NCBI GenBank assembly: GCA_964621645.1
Contig: CAZUMH010000073.1
Span: 1-17,689 of the forward strand
DNA from: CAZUMH01 sp964621645
Lineage (GTDB): Bacteria > Zhuqueibacterota > QNDG01 > JAGLOF01
Direction of reading: 5' to 3'
DNA length: 17,689 nt
Below, one piece after another: positions 15,150-17,689 of this stretch. A model generated the notes under the pieces. The model worked only from the letters and a program-made list of their open reading frames with translations. It was not told the origin of the DNA and did not search any database. Position numbers and translations under genes: made by a program. Position 1 is the stretch's first letter, and the number at the start of each line of letters is the position of its first letter.

Positions 15150-15265
15150 CCCATGCTGCACGGGACGCTAACGCGCCCCGGGATTTCCCGTCGGGACGGG
15201 AAATCCTAAAACCGGTTTATTGGACAGTCTTTCTTGGCATGCGCCCGTGAGCATGAGCGTTAACC
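15144..15265 (+). repeat. attC recombination site (cassette 3)
   Basis: R'' is GTATAAC (15144-15150), R' is GTTAACC (15259-15265), crossover after G15259. The left arm CATGCT-g-CACGGG-a-CGC pairs with GCG-CCCGTG-AGCATG (15241-15255), leaving G15158 and A15165 bulged. The R'' is the exact complement of the cassette's own start at 14370, a hallmark of excised-and-reinserted cassettes. Inside the loop is a second perfect inverted repeat (15181-15192 with 15195-15206). Length is 122 bp. Confidence 0.85.
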
Positions 15266-15287
15266 AATAAGATATGGAGCTGGAAAA

Positions 15288-17183
15288 ATGAAAAAATCAT
15301 TCATTTTTATAATAACCGCAATTGTTATAACAATAAACAATACAAGTTATTCTCAAGAAACATTTGGCAGTTTTATAAAATTAAAATCTTTAACCGCAAA
15401 TGTTCCGGCAGATACTATCAATAAATATCAGCCGATAGATGGTTTTTGTTATTATAATGGCAATCTTTGGGGAGTGACTTATTGGAGCTATGTCTATCAA
15501 ATCGACACGACTGGTGTGTTACAGAATATTATTAAATTAGAATATGGTCCGGATAATGGCGCTATTTATATCGAAAATGATACGATATGGGTAGTCAATG
15601 ACTTTCGTCTCTATGCACATGACATGTCGGGCAAAAAAATACTTAACCCAATTGATTTTGAACATCTGGGGAGTCCTTTTAACAGTCACTATATTAATGG
15701 CCTGATTAAAGACGGCAATACTTTTTGGTTATCCGAGCGGACAATGCCAGTTCTATTTCAGATTAATCGGAATGGTAATTTACTAAAACAGTATCCCAAT
15801 TCTTGGTATGATTTCTGGTCAAACACAATTACCATGCTAGACGATAAAATCATAAAAAAAACAGACAGCGGATCTTTTATTAGTGATGATTGGGATTATA
15901 ATGCTGTAATATCAATTAATAAACAAACTGGTTTAATTGAAGATATGTGGGATTATCCAACCTTTTTTCAGGGTGCGGATACACCTGTCGGATTAAGCGT
16001 TGGAGATAATTGCTATTGGGTAATTACAGCAAGTTGGAGCTCGATACAGATTTTAAAATTATCAATTCCAGGTCTTTCTCCTGTACCCGAAATTGAAAAC
16101 CATAAATGGGGTGATTTTGATATCGTTGATTGGGGGTATAGCCCTATTAGACCTTCAAACATAGAGGGGTTGAACGGTCTTGAATATGATAAAGAGAAAA
16201 AGCAATTTTGGATCGGTGAATATGGTCAAACACTTGCCAGATTTCAAAATATGGAAGATAAAATATTTCCCATCGAAAATTTTTATAATAATTATTTGTT
16301 CGTTATATACGATATTGCCGTCAATAACGATACAATCTGGGTTGCTGATTACTGGAGAGGTTGGTGGCCTCCAAGAGTTCTTCAGCTTACATTAATAAAC
16401 GATTCACTTGAAATCGTAAATGAATGGAATTTGGGGTTTGATCAAGTTGATGGTTTAGCTACTAATGGTAAGTTTTTGTGGGCAAGTGGCAGAACGAATA
16501 CTATTTCGACAGCAGATTATAGTAATGAAATAATAAAATATGATTTTTCAGGTAATATAATCAACCAGTTTAATTATCCGGATAGTATTAATTATCATTT
16601 TTCGGATTTAACATGGCATAAAAATTTATTATGGGCAATTACTGATCCTGGCCCTTTTGGTGACAAAGCGATTATATATGCTATCGATGAAAATACTGGT
16701 GTACTATTAGAGAGTTATGCCACTGAATGGAAAGCCCCCTCCAATAATGCCGGCCCAACGCTTGCGAGCGATGAAAATTACTTATATACTCTGGGTGTTC
16801 TTCCTTCCACAAATGTATTTGCAACTTATGAGAGTGATCATCTTCGATTATTAAAATTAGAGATAAACAAAACCCAAGTCAAGGATTCGAATGATAAAAA
16901 ACCATCTCGATTTATTCTTTATAATAATTATCCAAATCCATTCAATTCAAATACAGTAATAAAATATAATTTACTATCTAAAAGTAATGTTGAATTAATA
17001 ATATTTAATATACTTGGTGAACAAGTTCGCAAATTATTTAAAAGTGATAAACCAGCAGGTACCTATATAACGATATGGGATGGGAAAGATGATTTTGGTA
17101 AGCAATTAGAAAGTGGCGTTTATTTTTGTAAAATGTCATCTTCTGACTATACTCAGGTGATTAAACTAATCATGATTAAATAA
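15288..17183 (+). CDS. T9SS-secreted beta-propeller-like protein, function unknown
   Basis: A 631-residue exported protein. Residues 1-23 are a signal peptide (MKKSFIFIITAIVITINNTS, cut near YSQ). The central 500 residues carry repeated Trp-containing strands (NLWGVTYWSYVYQIDTTG, DTIWVVND, TFWLSERTM, QFWIGEYGQ, DTIWVADYW, FLWASGRTN, LLWAITDPG), resembling the blades of a propeller of the NHL or SMP-30 kind. The final 85 residues form a type IX sorting domain (NYPNPFNSNTVIKYNL, ILGEQVRKLF, ESGVYFCKM, ending KLIMIK). It therefore goes to the cell surface through T9SS. GGAG lies nine to ten bases before the ATG. It starts 28 bases after the attC crossover. It shares the tail, not the repeats, with the first T9SS protein. 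Confidence 0.82.
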   Translation: MKKSFIFIITAIVITINNTSYSQETFGSFIKLKSLTANVPADTINKYQPIDGFCYYNGNLWGVTYWSYVYQIDTTGVLQNIIKLEYGPDNGAIYIENDTIWVVNDFRLYAHDMSGKKILNPIDFEHLGSPFNSHYINGLIKDGNTFWLSERTMPVLFQINRNGNLLKQYPNSWYDFWSNTITMLDDKIIKKTDSGSFISDDWDYNAVISINKQTGLIEDMWDYPTFFQGADTPVGLSVGDNCYWVITASWSSIQILKLSIPGLSPVPEIENHKWGDFDIVDWGYSPIRPSNIEGLNGLEYDKEKKQFWIGEYGQTLARFQNMEDKIFPIENFYNNYLFVIYDIAVNNDTIWVADYWRGWWPPRVLQLTLINDSLEIVNEWNLGFDQVDGLATNGKFLWASGRTNTISTADYSNEIIKYDFSGNIINQFNYPDSINYHFSDLTWHKNLLWAITDPGPFGDKAIIYAIDENTGVLLESYATEWKAPSNNAGPTLASDENYLYTLGVLPSTNVFATYESDHLRLLKLEINKTQVKDSNDKKPSRFILYNNYPNPFNSNTVIKYNLLSKSNVELIIFNILGEQVRKLFKSDKPAGTYITIWDGKDDFGKQLESGVYFCKMSSSDYTQVIKLIMIK

Positions 17184-17195
17184 GATTGCCAAATT

Positions 17196-17225
17196 GGTAA
17201 ACCCATGGCTGCTAAGGATGCGGGC
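17196..17225 (+). repeat. Partial attC (left half only)
   Basis: GGTAAAC (17196-17202), 13 bases after the last cassette gene's stop, differs by one base from the complement GGTTAAC expected for a cassette opening in GTTAACC. The next bases, CCATGGCTGC, resemble the CCATGCTGC after R'' in the preceding attC. No matching right arm or R' core is found downstream, so the site appears truncated or degraded. Confidence 0.45.
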
Positions 17226-17329
17226 GGGTGGCCCCGAGAGTGATTAAACTAATATAGTATCGTGTGTCATGGGATTTGTCTCATGCCACATGATAAAAGG
17301 GAAGTTATCGACATTTTAGGGCACGCGGC

Positions 17330-17355
17330 GGAAAAAACAAGGAAAAAGAAATAAA
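17330..17355 (+). repeat. 26-bp direct repeat, right copy
   Basis: This stretch is identical to 10156-10181, 7.17 kb to the left, with weaker likeness continuing into 17380. It lies outside the partial attC. In both places it can be read as the codons EKTRKKK followed by a stop, so it may be a shared gene end rather than an insertion scar. Confidence 0.7.
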
Positions 17356-17689
17356 ATCTATTATCGGCATGAGGATGATATGACCCGAGGAGCACATTAT
17401 TCACCTGCTGAACTCTATAAGTCAGTTTAAGATTATATTTGACTTTTTCTATTTTTTTTCTTAATAATTATTATATAGATATTATAGCTTTTCTTTAACT
17501 AAGCATTCGCTGCAATTATTTCTGGACTGACCAGGAGGGACGCCGGAAGATATGCTACTCCACTCTCCCATCCTCATTGAAAATGGTATTATTCTAGATT
17601 GTTAGTCCCGAGCATTAAGCTCTGGGAAAGCTAAGCTAATGTCAAGTAATGTTCGCAATTTCGTCATCGGAAACTCGTTTATTTAAGCA

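Larger units (their letters stand above)
10540..17225 (+). mobile_element. Integron gene-cassette array lacking a working integrase (CALIN-like)
   Basis: Four + strand genes, three complete attC sites and a partial fourth. Crossover points (G before TT) fall at 12999/13000, 14370/14371 and 15259/15260, giving a 1371-bp cassette (exported TPR protein), an 889-bp cassette (UDG-like) and two outer cassettes with large T9SS proteins whose far ends are unclear. No integrase is encoded beyond the relic at the left edge. The stretch is AT-rich against GC-rich flanks, consistent with acquisition. The left limit given is the relic and the right limit is the partial attC; true borders are uncertain. 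Confidence 0.72.
17184..17689. other. AT-rich end of window, no clear gene
   Basis: No full gene is seen. It holds the partial attC, a 14-base copy (17240-17253) of the 3' end of the last T9SS gene, and the right copy of the direct repeat, within a short frame encoding about MPHDKREVIDILGHAAEKT. After it come a GAGGATGAT site and a 16-codon frame (from 17380, MTRGAHYSPAELYKSV). Beyond 17430 lies an AT-rich tract with no feature I can support. Confidence 0.5.

Noticed and set aside
17285..17320. GTTATCG at about 17304 as the missing R' core of the last attC.
   Set aside because: It does not complement the R'' box GGTAAAC, and no arm upstream of it pairs with CATGGCTGC.
17283..17353. A short frame containing EVIDILGHA resembles the LGH motif near the C-terminus of tyrosine recombinases, which could have been the missing end of the integrase.
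   Set aside because: Only a few residues agree, the conserved HxxR and catalytic Tyr are absent, and the frame ends soon after.
17520..17689. On the - strand the stretch GATGGGAGAGTGG with flanking TTCCGGCG, and an upstream TTAGCTTTCCCAGAGC, recall the 3' half of 5S rRNA.
   Set aside because: The two parts would need an insert of about 24 bases between them, the 5' half does not align convincingly, and no other rRNA gene is nearby.

Overview
The window looks like a chromosomal segment of an uncultured bacterium, probably of the Fibrobacteres-Chlorobi-Bacteroidetes (FCB) superphylum or a related candidate lineage such as Calditrichota, KSB1 or Latescibacterota. The pointers are two proteins with type IX secretion (T9SS) C-terminal sorting tails of the 'NYPNPFN' kind, a LysW-type aminotransferase, and the mix of a GC-rich core with an AT-rich island. 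The lineage is an inference; there is no rRNA or other strong marker here.

Bases 1-10106 are GC-rich and densely coding. Read on the + strand: the 3' end of an unidentified gene; a LysJ/ArgD-type PLP aminotransferase (lysine or arginine synthesis by carrier protein); ispG of the MEP isoprenoid pathway; a large exported M23 metallopeptidase; a rhomboid intramembrane serine protease; and a TauE/SafE permease. Gaps are tiny or genes overlap, so this may be one transcription unit. Next comes a likely envelope-stress unit: an ECF sigma factor, its overlapping zinc-binding membrane anti-sigma factor, and an exported DUF4097-like protein with a strikingly regular 36-residue repeat, closed by a strong intrinsic terminator. 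Two - strand genes follow: a two-helix small membrane protein and an unrecognised 258-residue cytoplasmic protein.

At about 10.1 kb composition switches to AT-rich and stays so to the end. I read this part as an integron cassette array without a working integrase (a CALIN-like array). The evidence is three folded attC sites (12878-13005, 14316-14376, 15144-15265), each just downstream of a + strand gene. Each has an R''/R' core pair and an imperfect stem with two bulged bases. The core sequences obey cassette logic: the R'' box closing the UDG-like cassette is the exact complement of the R' core opening it, and a partial attC after the last gene matches its own cassette start in 6 of 7 bases. 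Upstream, at 10540-10644, a 34-codon reading frame resembles the N-terminus of an integron integrase and then breaks off. A 26-bp direct repeat (10156-10181 and 17330-17355) brackets the island.

The cassette cargo is unusual. There is a 14-repeat beta-propeller protein with a T9SS tail, an exported TPR protein, a small uracil-DNA-glycosylase-superfamily protein, and a second T9SS-tailed propeller-like protein. Three of the four carry signal peptides, and two are built for T9SS surface display. So this array seems to shuffle large surface proteins, unlike typical short cassettes.
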